Positions 36,122 through 47,470 of a DNA stretch of 64,000 bases are shown here, in pieces. Below the pieces are notes generated by a model, which was not told the DNA's origin, searched no databases, and saw only the letters and a list, made by a program, of their open reading frames with translations. Source of the stretch: Lichtheimia corymbifera B2541 (lineage: Eukaryota; Mucoromycota; Mucoromycetes; Mucorales; Lichtheimiaceae). How positions within the stretch are numbered: the first letter of the stretch is position 1; every line of letters begins with the position of its first letter. Location of the stretch: NCBI GenBank assembly GCA_000697475.1, contig JNEU01001144.1, forward strand, positions 310,001-374,000, given 5' to 3'. The position numbers and the translations under genes were made by a program.

Positions 36122-37905
36122 TTATTTCAATGCTCCAGTAAATGATGCAGGAATTGATCTGGCAATGGCAGCATAACTATCAATGTGTCTAAATCCACCT
36201 GGTCCATGCCAAAACAGCACCCAATTGGTGTCCTTGAGTCGTAAATATCCGTTGGATCGTTCAAAGTACCTATGTAATTGATCCCCGCACCTATTTAGTG
36301 CCATCGATGCTTGGCTACTATAATTCCCCACTCTCAGCTTACCATTTGTTGACTCCATTATCCTGTCGACTTCTCCATAGTAGCTCTGGGAATCCATCAC
36401 ACATACGCTTCCATAATATATCAGTGAGTCCAATGCCTTGACTCGTTGGTGCAATAGCAAATTTGTCCAAATAATAGTGCCGAGAGCCTTGTCCATCCGC
36501 TGATTCATTCGTCATAATGACTGCACCTTCATAATCTCCCGCTATAATAGCACCAGCAAGCACATGCCTCAATCGCTCATAGAATGCATCAGCATTGAGT
36601 TTCTTTTGAAAGCTGGCTTCCATAAGCTGTGTCAAACGATCCAGATCCAAGTCATCAATATTGTCATAATTGCGAATCTTGATACCATGTCGCAAAACGG
36701 TTGTACGCATCTTGTTGATCCGCTCAGTATCTTGATTTGGAAGCGATGATGAATAAAGAGGCTTGTCAGTGACCAGGTTGGTGATAAGTGCTGATGGTAA
36801 TGAAGCGATAGGAGCGAGAATGGCGGAGGAAGATGTCGGTAGTTGAGCAAGGCATTGGCGAATCATGGAAAGATTATCGATCGCTGTAGGGTATGCTTTC
36901 ATCCATTGAGGTCGTTGCTGAAAAGCATTGACAATCGTATCGTACTCTTCTTGAACATTTATCAAACTATGTGCTGTGCCGGGTTGCTCGTGATTAAATA
37001 TGCCACCTTCGTTATTGATCACCACCACCTTGGCTGGACTATTGTTGCGTTTGGTGAGCTTTGTCGTGATGGCAACCATGGCATCATTGGCTTTGACGGG
37101 TTGTTGGAGACCGCCTTCCTGAGTCATGATGGGCACAAGAACAGGTATTTGGCCTCGCGATAATGCATCTTGAATGAAATCCAGTTGCACATCCATGGAA
37201 GATACTGAGCTGCTTTCGATAATGCCACTGTGAAGGGGTCGTGCTCTACCACCGGCATTTTCAATAGCTTCGACCAATGCCATACTCTCTCGCAACATGG
37301 TTTTTGCTAATTCCACTGGTGATTCATCGGTCGGCCACTGAGCATTATCCGTCACGACAATCGAAGTCAATCCAAGTTTTTGTAATTTGACCAGGGTCGA
37401 TCCAACAGACTGCCATCCCCGCTTTTCGAACGGACCTTCAACCTTGGTGATAGCAATCTGGTTTGCTGTAGGTGATAATAATGCATCCACATAACTCTGC
37501 GATGTCTGTGTGCTGCGTTTGGTTGTACTGCTCGATCCAGGCATGATGAGAGATGACGACGTGTTGAGATCAGGCACATAACGCTTCAAGAAATGACGTA
37601 GCTCCCGTTTGCTTGGTGCCGTATTCATCAAATTCAATAATAGATCCTATCCATTTAATGCTTAATACATGATCAATCTCTGTCGGTTATATACATACTC
37701 GCGTATTCTCGGGTCTTGTTGGATCGTCCTATTGACAGCAGGTGGTGGCGTTAGTGCTCTGTATTTTATCCTCGGTAGGCCACGGACATAGTACATTGGA
37801 TTGTTCTTGTGTCGTTGTCGTGGGTCGCAATGAAGAGAAGGCTCTTGTGCACCTGAATCGACATGGTGACAAGATCGACGGTCTTGCAATGTGTCTGGGG
37901 ATCAT
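36122..37905 (-). CDS. ARG2: Mitochondrial acetylglutamate synthase (NAGS)
   Basis: Four exons (37795-37905, 37699-37728, 36343-37646, 36122-36269) give 530 residues. The first exon, MIPRHIARPSILSPCRFRCT, is an Arg/Ser-rich mitochondrial presequence. The core begins DLLLNLMNTAPSKRELRHFLKR, diagnostic of fungal NAGS, followed by the amino-acid-kinase-like domain (KVEGPFEKRGWQSV). The C-terminal GNAT acetyltransferase half contains YLDKFAIAPTSQGIGL-DILWKRM, where the acetyl-CoA pyrophosphate loop sits, and the end SNGYLRLKDTNWVLFWHGPGG. It catalyses acetyl-CoA + glutamate to N-acetylglutamate, the first step of arginine synthesis. A 10-codon exon (37699-37728) links presequence and core. The gene is transcribed in the same direction as PIG-U, whose stop is about 120 bp upstream of its ATG. 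Confidence 0.93.
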
Positions 37906-38023
37906 GATCGGAAACAAGAAAAGAAGAGGAGCGTATGTATAATCAACCGGACATTGAAAGAAGGCCAACCTGGGAGTTTTTGTCAAATTGACTCAACATT
38001 ATTATCTCTTAGATAAGCGGTCT

Positions 38024-39599
38024 TTATTTATGCACAATGTTCTTGCCTATACTATCCGGATTGGCAATATCAAAATCACGTCTCGTGGCAGAATAAACCA
38101 GGTCAATCAGCAACAGCACCAAGCCAAGGTTGTATACAAGAGTGATGGCGTAGAAAAAGTTCGCGTTGCCACTGCCAGCGTATAGCCACAAGTGCCAAAA
38201 GATGGGAGCAAGGACCGAAGAGTAGAGAAAAATATTCACCACGAGAAAGCCATATCGACAATCTAAGCATCGCTACCTTTTAGTTCCACACCAAAGAACT
38301 ATATGTAATGACTTACATTTGAATAGTTCATCATGGAGAGGTACAAGACTGAGGAATAAAGCGGCATCGCCAATTGAGGGATAACTTTTGAAAACTGCCA
38401 GAATGCCTGCGAGTACCGTCACTACCAACAATGGGTGATTCCTAAGAGAGCCAATTGAATACCATGTCCATGAACCGTCATAGTAACACCTACTTTAGAC
38501 GAATGCAAAGCGGTGCAGCAAAGATAAAGGCGTGCAATTGAAACACCACAAGGAAAAAAGATCGAAAGTGGTCAAAGATCTCAATAAAAAAGTACCAAAA
38601 CATGCCAGTATTGGGTGTCAAATCAGGAAGGAACAATCTAAGATTTCGTCAGCCGATGTTTGGATAATAATACATGCTCTACTCTACTTACATAACCCCA
38701 TAAGTAGCTTGCATGAAATCCCACGAACCAACAATGAACCGTGATCCATATAAAAGTCCTGCGACGCTAACAGCAAAGATGGCCACACCCAACAATGCCT
38801 AACCATCCGAATAAGCATATTGTATTGTAATCACATGTACAACTTACATTGGACCTTTTTGACATTTGCTTGCACATGATCAACAAGGGCGGTACCATCA
38901 TGGCCGGATAAAAGCTGAGGTAGGATGCAAGAGCCAGCCAGACCATGGACAAGGATGCATTGCCTAATGAAGCCCACAAGGTTGCCATGACAACGCTGAG
39001 ATTGGTAAAGATGATGGATGATTTGGAGACGCATGATAGAATAGTGAATGGATTAAAGAGATAAAAGATTGCAATGGTTTGTGGCCGGATGCGCTGGATA
39101 TTGTGCTCCACGTCAAGCTTTGGTTGTTTGGATTCGTATTGTTGCTTTATGATGACGAGTTTTTGAAGACTGTGAGCGATGGCGACATCCATAAAGCTGT
39201 ACAAGAGCGGGATAACGTAGCTATTTGGTATCGCCATCAAGAATGAAAATATGCAGAGCAACAATGGCGGCTATTACAACGTGTCAGGCCGGTGAAAAAG
39301 TAGTGATAGTGGATAGTGTACCTGGTGAAATTGGCCACCATCGTAAGGAGGCACATTGCTTTGATAAAGAAATACGCCTTCAGTTACTATGCACACCATG
39401 ATGAGTTGTCGATTCTTTACTGGTTGTGTGGGATCTTACATTTCTTAAAGCTGGTTACAGGAGTGACCAGTTCGACGCGTTGGGTCAATGCTGAAACAAG
39501 CCAAGGGAAGCTCGAGATGGCGATGCGTAAAAGAATGGCACAAGCATAGATCCAAATGTTGCTGCCCAAGAGACGATCCTTGAGCGAGCTGTTGACCAT
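38024..39599 (-). CDS. GAB1: GPI transamidase subunit PIG-U (Gab1/Cdc91)
   Basis: Seven to eight short exons on the minus strand start MVNSSLKDRLLGSNIWIYAC at 39599 and end at TAA 38024. The protein is strongly hydrophobic, with eight or more predicted transmembrane helices. The family block YLFNPFTILSCVSKSS is intact. Other family features are the luminal segment EGVFLYQSNVPPYDGGQFHQ and the helices FWYFFIEIFDHFRSFFL and FPLxxVLAGILAVF-like regions. PIG-U is a subunit of the ER GPI-transamidase complex, which attaches GPI anchors to proteins. Its position 120 bp from NAGS on the same strand has no obvious functional link. No frame break is seen. Confidence 0.9.
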
Positions 39600-39717
39600 G
39601 GAAAATGGGAAAAAGGAGAGCGTAGTACAAGGAGGGTGTGGATGCAATGCGTCAAAATCGATCTATATTTGTAATTGTAGTCGATCCTAAAAGGGTATGC
39701 TACTATATAATGTATAT

Positions 39718-41346
39718 TTAAATGCTGCTGCTGCTTGCCATATGATGGCGATGGGCACTCGTACAAGAAGGAATGGATTGGATCCAGGAGGATCCTGTAC
39801 ACTGGGCTATTGTCCAACGCGTATCTGGATTGGGATCAAACATGGCATAAAGGCATTCTTGTTCATGCTCACTACATTTGGAAAGTGGAAGCCAACCTCT
39901 TTGCGGACGTTCGTCAAGGAAATCAATATACTTTGGATCCTTTTGACAAGCTTGCACAAAAGGAATACGACGATAAATGAGACAATGCCAAGTAACAGCG
40001 GCACTCCAAACGTCAATTGCACGTCCATCATAAGCTGAAGCAGCACGATCATCAAAAAGCTCTGGTGGCCAGTAAGGCTCTGAACCACAAAGACCGCGCG
40101 AGTGGCGTGGTGCGTCGTCAAAAGGCCCTTGAACAATATCAGCAACACCAAAATCCGTAATCTTGAGAACACCGCTTGATGTCATGACGAGGTTTTCTGG
40201 CTTTATATCTCGATGAGCGATACCACAATTATGCATATGCTCAAGACCTAACAAGAGCTGCTTGAAGAGGCAGTCGATCTCGGTGTCGTTGAGATCAAAA
40301 TTCTTGAGAATAGTAAAGACGTCTCCCCCTGAACACTATATATAAAAAAAGATGAGTGGTGGATGTAATGATGATGATGATGGATAAAGCTTACATATTC
40401 CATGACAGTGCACCAACGACCTTTGCTATCTTGTAAGAGATCAAAAGTTTGGACAATGTGCGCATGCTGTAGCACTTTGCTGATGCAGTATTCATTGGTC
40501 ATGCGCTTTTGATAATCGCGCTCGGTCTCATCTCGGTCCTTTTTGCGGAATCTCTTTACAGCAACAATCTTGGGGGCACCTGGCAACTGAGATGGCTCAC
40601 TAGGTTCTAACAATTTGATGACTGCAGTTGCCCCTCGCCCTATTGAACGTCCCTTGCGTGTATTCCTTCCATACTTTTCATGCAATAAGGCCCTTCGTGA
40701 TACTTGAGATGCATTGCCTTGTCGATCATCCACATCCACTTTGGTTGTTGAAGCCCTTCGTCGACCTAGACTGAATCGCCGTGTCTGCTGATACTGTGAC
40801 AAGGCTCGTTTCATTTCTCTAAACATGACTGTAGGTGATTCGGATCGTGGTGATGATAGTGTGGATGACGATGGTGAAGGCGGTGTATCAATATTAGAAG
40901 ATAGCTGATAAGCTGCATTAGGATGCAGCCGTGCTGCTTCATCATCATCATCATCGTCATCGTCATCATCTTGATCGTCGTGTTGTTGTTGTTGTTGTTG
41001 TCCTCCACCACCCACTGCAAATGCTGCAGCCAAGGATGCTGCAACGGCTGCAGCTCCCTGTACAAGGTGATGGTGGACGAGATGCTTGTGGAGTACGCAG
41101 TGATAAATTCGATAGTCGCCGACCTAGAGCCGAGCTTGTTTTCTTTTCGCATTGCTCTTGCTGCTGCTGGAAAATACGATAGATGCTACGTTTACGTCGA
41201 CCCGTTGTTGGTGGAGGAGATAAGGTGATTGTAGGTGCACCACCACCACAAGTCGGCTCATGCTCCTTGCTACTAATGGTGCTACTGCTAGCATCACTCT
41301 GTCCTTCATATATGGTGAGACGCTCATTTACAAAGAGGCTGGTCAT
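39718..41346 (-). CDS. Hal4/Hal5-type fungal serine/threonine kinase; N-terminal frame unresolved
   Basis: The kinase domain is complete: GRGATAVIKL (Gly loop), VAVKRFRKK (VAVK lysine), HRDIKPENLV (catalytic loop), DFGVAD (Mg loop) and CGSEPYWPPELF with YDGRAIDVWSAAVTWHCLIYR. That last activation-segment pattern is characteristic of the fungal Npr1/Hal5/Sat4 group. These kinases regulate potassium transporters and nutrient permeases at the plasma membrane. The N-terminus starts MTSLFVNERLTIYEGQSD and is Ser/Pro-rich with QQ and a long Asp run. Between about 41.1 and 41.04 kb the frame changes to the one leading into AAAVAASLAAAFAVGGGG. Either an intron with a poor donor or a 1-nt error is needed there. 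The kinase domain itself is unaffected. The exon end after VMEY is followed by a clean intron before CSGGDVFTI. Confidence 0.87.
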
Positions 41347-41475
41347 GGCCACTCAGGGGTAAAATACGAGAGAAACAAGAGAAAGAAAAGAAAAAAAAGG
41401 GTGTTGGTAGAGTTACATATTTATGTGTCCCCATATTCAATTTCTCCTCCTGCTGTTGATGATATGGTGGATCCT

Positions 41476-41962
41476 TTATTCAAACATTTCGGGGTACTTT
41501 TGACTGTATTCTACAACCTTGTTTGCCAAGTCGAGATCTGCAATGCATAATATCCGTTTTTAGTGTTTAGAATGATCGTCGTCCCTGTTGCATTCTTACC
41601 AAAGTCGTTACCCAAATTGGTCGACGTAAACTCGGTCAAGCTGAAATCTCGTTCTATCTTGCCAATCACTTCAACATAGTCCGTGCCCCATTGTGATTCC
41701 TAGATAGAATATCAATATCACAATCCCTCTTTAGATTATCCAAACGACTTACTCCATTCAACTTTACAAGGACTTGACCATGGTCTGTTGCTTCAATAAC
41801 TGCTGTGTCACCGGCAAACTGCGCACACACACGATTAAATAACGCTCTCTTGTCAATCTTGACGGTACTTACCGAAATGACTTTGCCTGAAATGCGTACA
41901 GTTGTGCCAACGTATTTCTCACGAAGCTTGGAATTGATGCGTGGTGTGGGCTTGTTGTTCAT
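41476..41962 (-). CDS. RPA3: Replication protein A 14 kDa subunit (RPA3)
   Basis: Four exons give about 115 residues starting MNNKPTPRINSKLREKYVGT at 41962. The OB-fold core GTTVRISGKVIS, FAGDTAVIEATDHGQVLVKLNG, ESQWGTDYVEVIGKI and the end LANKVVEYSQKYPEMFE match RPA3/RPA14. It is the smallest subunit of the heterotrimeric ssDNA-binding complex needed for replication and repair. It is divergent with TSR2: the two ATGs are 112 bp apart, so the two genes may share a promoter. Confidence 0.9.
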
Positions 41963-42074
41963 TGTGTAAACGCGAAAAGGCACGAGAAGGATGCGGTATC
42001 AGAAAAAGAAAAATGTACTCGCGTCTTGCTGTGCTGTGCCCGCCTTTCAATCTTTTTTTTTCTCTCTCAGAAAC
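41963..42074. promoter_or_regulatory. Short bidirectional promoter, RPA3/TSR2
   Basis: Only 112 bases separate the two start codons. On the TSR2 side the last 30 bases are T-rich with CTCTCTC (TTTTTTTTTCTCTCTCAG), a pyrimidine leader. On the RPA3 side GGTATCAGAAAAAGAAAAATG gives the mirrored purine tract. Both genes must share or overlap this core. No TATA box is obvious. Confidence 0.5.
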
Positions 42075-42778
42075 ATGGCTGATCACCCCAACAAGGTTGC
42101 TTTTGAACAAGGCCTGCATTATGTACTACGATCGTGGACAGCATTGAATCTAGCCGTCGAACAAGACTGGGGAGGTGTCGAATCAGCAGATAAAAGAGAC
42201 TGGATGAACCAAGTCCTTGTCGATTACTTTGGTGCAAGTAAGTGCTTGCTCGCTGTCAGCTCTATTGACTTCGTTCTGACTCGGACAATTCAGACGGCAA
42301 AAAATTGGACGTGGATGATATCGAACAAATCTTGGCTCAAATCATGGCCGATGAATTCCATTGTGTGCTTGAAGACGACTCGCCTTATTTGGTACGATCC
42401 TTTCTTTTTTCTTTACTTTGAACCTCTAACAAGATGATCTATATAGGTAGCCAAACATCTTGTGGAAATCTATCATCAATGCATCCATGGCAACTATCAA
42501 GAAGTCGAGCGACTAAAACAAAAGTACGAATCTCGATCAAATGCGGTCTCAAGCTCTCGTGCCGATGGCTCCAGTGACGACGAAGATGACAATGACGTCG
42601 ACAATGACCAGGACGATGATGATAATGATGATGACAATGCCATGGTAGGATTAGCAGCCTTGTCGAGGGAGGATCCCGTACTAAAGTACTTTTATAGGAT
42701 GTTGATCGATCCGCACCTCCCGAACCAGAAATCGATGATGATGGTTTTGAAACTGTGTCATATAGAAAACGTCGATAG
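42075..42778 (+). CDS. TSR2: Pre-rRNA-processing protein TSR2
   Basis: The start is MADHPNKVAFEQGLHYVLRSWTAL, with the WT-ALNLAVEQDWGG block typical of TSR2. It continues through IEQILAQIMADEFHCVLEDDSPYLVAKHLVEIYHQC, a TSR2 hallmark. An Asp-rich acidic run (DDEDDNDVDNDQDDDD) follows and a short conserved end. The last exon (from about 42696, after a 67-bp intron) gives the end DVDRSAPPEPEIDDDGFETVSYRKRR. TSR2 chaperones the ribosomal protein eS26 into the 40S subunit during nuclear/nucleolar maturation. The four exons keep frame to TAG 42776-42778. Confidence 0.9.
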
Positions 42779-43080
42779 AATGTAATATATTATTCCCATT
42801 TTTATGCATCATGTTGAATCGGGTGGGATTTTGGGAGTGGTGGTCTTTTTTAATGATCGGATTTGTGCAACCTGTCATCCATATTCATTGTTACACTCGG
42901 CTTTTACTACCTTAACCCTTGCTCATCTTTTAGACGCTTTATATAAAGGGTTCTCTTATGCAGCTGTCGAATCACTGGTTTCAAATCCCGCTGAGGGCAG
43001 ATATGATCAATGATTTATTGTAACAATATGAGCCCGGTACATGGCAAAAGTGTGTGTGTATTATGAGGAACTATATAAAG
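42779..43080. other. Intergenic, boundary of the repeat-rich island
   Basis: About 300 bases between convergent TSR2 and the large gene. A short TTTCAAATCCCGCT stretch (42976-42989) resembles a tRNA B-box, but no tRNA structure can be drawn around it. From here to about 60.4 kb gene density falls sharply. Confidence 0.35.
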
Positions 43081-45983
43081 CTAGCCATCAAGACGTGGAA
43101 TAGGTTCATGTGGTATAGGTGCAATATCGATAATCTTGCATTGTCTAACACCTACGCCCCGAATGTTTCTTTTTTCTGGTGGTAGGCTTTCTGATCCACG
43201 TCGCAATAATTGAATGTTTGGCCAATATTGTTTGCCATTCCTTGTAATATCCGAGTTCCACTTTTCCCACGTGTCGTGATGAGGGTGGTCATGGTGCTTG
43301 TCAAGAAAGGTGGCGAATCGCTGCTGTAAGGGAACGGTATCTTGAAAAAAGCCTTGATTTGCTGGCTTTGCCAGGTTAACACGTGCACCTTTTGGAAACT
43401 GCTCATCAAGAAAGTCGCTGAAAAGAGCCAATGCATCCCCTTGATATAGACCTTGCAAAAATTCCCGCTTGATATTCTCGCCGTGAGTAACCGTGAGAGG
43501 AGGTCGCCGTTGGAAAGGAGGGGTATGTTCATAAGATTGAACAGCGTGGTTGAGAGCACTTTGATCACCTAAACGTACTCGTTCTTGTATCCATAGCCGC
43601 ATCAAGTGGAATCGATCAGGAAATCCTTTGATTTGCGTAAGAGTGATAATGGTGGCTGATCCTTGATACATGACTGGTTGCCCGGTGCTGTCATCCAAAC
43701 CAATCCCATTTGCCAAAACGTAAAACTCGCATACAATCTTGTCGTTCTCCAGAAGCTTCTATCGCTTGGGAAAAGTAAGCCGAAGGTCACGTTGTTCTTG
43801 TCCATCTTGCCATCTGATGGTAGCTGCCGATATTTGTGGTATATAAATGCTACGTCCTTCCTGCACCTCTTTGTAACCCATGTCATCAGCGTCGATTTTC
43901 CACCTTGCTTGTAATCCCAATAGTCCTCTTCGTCGTTGTTTGTCGTATGAAAAATGATCCGCAGGCAAGTGGACATCCCGCATCAAGGTACCCCATCGTT
44001 GAACTGCAGCAACAAGAGCTTCTGGATCATTTAGCCATTCCCCTTCAGGATCTGCATCTGGTGGTGCTACTTGTTGAAGTGCATTATGCAAAGGATGATG
44101 GCGTTTCATTCCCACGTGTCGCATAGCAGAGGCAAAAAAGGACGCACCTTCCACCAAATGAAGACCCCACTTGATCCAATCGTTCATTGCATCACGGCCA
44201 ATATGGATATGTAATGCTGGTTTGTTGAGTCGCCACAATGTCGTGAGTTGTTGATGTCTCTGTGGACTGTTTGGTGCACCCTCGGCAATACCATGATGTT
44301 GAATGTTTCCAAGAGCTCGTTGTCGCGCTACATCCGCCTCAATTCGACGTACAACAGGTGGTTGCTGTACCAAAAGCTGCTCTTGTCGCTGATTGATTAC
44401 TGTTTCCAATCCATCCAACTCGATCATAGCTGCAGCGATTCTCTCGCACTCGTTGCTTTCAATAATTTGCCACACATGCCGTACAACTTGATTGCGAGTG
44501 AACTCCGGATGATTGATAATGCATGTCATGGCAAGTTCACCAATGATGGTTGTGATGGCAAATTGCAAATCCAAAAGCTCAAGTAGTTCAATGCTGCGTT
44601 CACCACACCGTTCATAACCAGGGTCGACATGTGGTATCAAAATGGTCAGCCGTTGGTGTCTTGTTGCATCAGTGCCATCATTATCCACCCATTGTTGATC
44701 GTGCATGGAGACAAGTCTTGGTATGCCAACATATTGTAAGTATCGGTTGCCTGTTTGCAGTGTCAAGCCATTGTGGTGAAGAAAATCAGCAAAAGCAACG
44801 CTTGTAACCGAGCTTGAGAACGACACCGTGACAATGGGTTGTACAGCTGTCATGTACGCTTGAAGTTGCTCAATAACAGCATCTTTTGTATCAACAGTGT
44901 TCTTCCAAGGGTACAAGTTGACGGATGGAAATGGCTCCGGTGTGAAATGATAATCTTCAATATCCAAACGACCCAATCGAGTAAGAATACTTCGTACAAT
45001 ATCACCGGCTCTAGAAGCACCACCCAAAAAGGATCGAGCATTGTCATAGTCTGCAATGGTGATCTCGGCACCAAGAAGGACAAGAATAGTGTAACCACCA
45101 ACAGTATGAGGCAAATCTTGATGGGCCAATATTTCCAAGAGATCATGCTTCATGCTATATAGCGCACCATTCATCACCCTTTCAATCCATGGCTGTAATA
45201 AATGTTGACCTTGTTGTGCAATTGCATGTTGTTGAAACAATGAAAAGAAACGTGATCGAAATCTTTCCAGACGATCCATCCAATGTGGGTTTGGCTCATA
45301 CGATGAAAGCTGGCCACCATGTTGCGTATTTAGAAGGTTCTCGATGCCGAAAAAGGAGACAATGATCTGCTTTTTGATATCTCGCATGCGCTGAGTCTGT
45401 TGGGACATTTCAGTGGCCGTGGTGCGATAAAAGTAGTAAACGTTGACATTGCTAAAAGTAGCTGGATCCACTCGCTGCAAGGTGTCGTAAAACATTCCAA
45501 TAAGTCCTCCAGCATTTCCGCGAGTGTCTTGAATATGTCGATCCATCGCTGTACCGTTGGTCATTCCCACATAACGAAGGTGTATGTCATAGTTTGGATT
45601 CTCTAGCAGACGAGCGAACCAGGCGTCAGTTGCAGCGAATTCCACTTGATCCTCAGCCCATTGATCGAAAATCCTTCTCATGGTTTAGGTGGCACTCTCC
45701 AGCTACGTATGTAATACGTTGTAAGTGGGATCCTCGCCCGAATTGCTGGTTCTGGAGCAATCGCAAGATATTGTAGAAGTTGCTCATCCGTAAATCTTGT
45801 ATTGTCTTGCATAATTTGTTGCACTTGTGCCACCGCTGTAGCATCATGAGGATGATCATCACGCATCAAGAAAAATGTTGCATCATGGACCAAGGTGCTA
45901 GTATCGAGCTGAGCAGCCTGCATCCGCTGTCTGATAGTTTTGTATGCAGTGATATTCACAGCTGTCCCACGGCTCGTAGTCAT
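43081..45983 (-). CDS. Large hypothetical protein with a GIY-YIG-like segment; one in-frame TAG
   Basis: Exon 1 (45718-45983, MTTSRGTAVNITAYKTIRQR) joins through a 44-bp intron (45674-45717, GT-AG) to an exon reading to 43081, 951 residues in all but for TAG 43759-43761 (codon 727). At residues about 95-210 there is a GIY-YIG-nuclease-like pattern: RYVGMTN, with an Arg about 7 residues later, then after about 60 residues VYYFYR and a helix IKKQIIVSFFGIENLLN ending in HGG. Other parts show no domain I can name. The frame after the stop (210 codons) has the same character as the rest, so the stop probably interrupts one protein. The helix that should hold the catalytic acid reads DIKKQI here and DIREQI in the decayed copy at 51.2 kb. 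The biological role is unknown; mobile-element or DNA-processing functions are possible. Confidence 0.7.
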
Positions 45984-47470
45984 CTGTGTGATATATTTGT
46001 CAGTGTCATTTTTTATGAAGACTAAGCATCTCTTTTCGTACCTTGTAAAAGAAGAGGAATGGTTGTCAAGAGTAGAAAAGACGAGGAATGGCGATTGTCA
46101 TTTTGTTTTGCAAGTAACAATGAGACAATGACAAGCTCTCTTTGTCTTTGCCAACAAAGTGTTGCTGATAATGGCCCCTACAACGGAAGCTGCGGTATCA
46201 CCCCCATGCGAGCTGTAGTAGAATATGCCACCTGATCCAACTTTTGATGTGCATCTTGCGAGGTAGCTAGATCATAAAGGAGTATGAGTGTGTACTTCAT
46301 CTAGAAATATGATTTGGTTTTACCTTCGTATCAAGAGCCAGATATCAAAATGATAGCAATGACAATGAGTGCAACATAACAATGAAACGCTAGAAATCAT
46401 CACGTGTATTAGTACATGGATCAATCAAAGAATGATACCATCCACCATAATACTTACCAAGAGCTTTTGGAGGTATCAGCAATGAAAGAGTGGTGCGGTA
46501 GGAAGAAAGAGATGTACGGGATAGCAACAGCGTTCATCTTGTTTATGTCTGCACGATGGATGTGGGTATTTTTGTGATGTTGGTTGTCGGGACGCCTTCA
46601 CATAGAGCCTTGAGGTGATTGATTGTGCATGCTTAAATCCGGAAACAAACTGGTAACATCCGTCACGCATGTGTCGTGCTCAGATTCCACGAAATAAGAT
46701 ACTGCTCGAGGATGCGAATGATCGTTCCAGTCGACGGCATATTTTTCGATATCCATAGTACACAAACGTGAATGTCGCTGGCTACTACTGCTGGTATGTG
46801 GGTGGATCAATAGACGGTCCTGCTGATATCAAATGGTGTCGCCATATCAACGATGGATGCTGTGTTGGTATGATAACGCATGGTTGATGATTAAAATGCT
46901 GATAACGATCATTGTTGTCGCCCCTTATTTTCACGCGTCATTGGGTTCAAGGTATGCATGATGTAGTTGAAGTGCCATCCAAAAAATGTGCCGATGCCGT
47001 TGCTTTGGAGTGTTGCATGAATATCCCACCAGCCTGGTGCGTAGTGCCATTCTCCTGGTGTCATCTCAACTGACATCCCCTTTAGCCATATACACCTTGT
47101 TGACCTCTTTACGCAATCGTTCGCCTCTATGTATGGCAACACGTTAATTGTTATGCAATGTGAGCCTTGTCCCAAAAGCTAACCTTTCGACTTTTGACAT
47201 GGCAATGTTATGAACAGCGCGTTGACACCAGATTTCTACGTTCAAAACGTATCAAGGTCACTTCCAAGCTGTCCATTTCGCAATGTACCTTGCATGTGCA
47301 AGTTGTCGAGAACAAAGAGAGTGGAATGGGTCCATTGTGCAAGCTGTCAGGAACAAAGCAAGCGTGGTTGAGAAAAAATATTGCTGCATGAAACTCCTTT
47401 GCTCGCCACTGTTCCCTCCCTTCCGATATTGACAACTCTCACCCAACAAGCTGTATGTTTCTATCCGTAA
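44590..47470. repeat. Left arm of a large inverted repeat
   Basis: This segment matches the reverse complement of about 48.95-52.07 kb. Pairs visible by eye: the frames around 47167-47391 (+) and 48977-49222 (-) are near copies; the exon-1 region of the large gene (45.72-45.98 kb) pairs with 50.72-50.98 kb; and 46.48-46.67 kb (-) pairs with 49.62-49.88 kb (+). The homology ends within the gene, near 44.59 kb. Differences are mostly substitutions and small indels, more numerous than expected for a recent duplication. Confidence 0.75.
45984..47470. other. Non-genic sequence inside the left arm, remnants of a second frame
   Basis: Upstream of the large gene. Around 46.9-47.4 kb (reverse strand) a frame with AVHNIAMSKVER and GTRLT motifs is shared with the right arm, but both copies contain stops. 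The region contains TM-like hydrophobic codons near 46.35 kb (reverse strand). No intact ORF or RNA gene is recognised. Confidence 0.45.

Noticed and set aside
40922..41030. Asp/Gln runs and trinucleotide repeats
   Set aside because: Part of the low-complexity N-terminus of the Hal-type kinase, not a separate element.
42960..43010. B-box-like sequence (TTTCAAATCCC)
   Set aside because: No acceptor, D or anticodon arm can be drawn around it, so it is not a tRNA.
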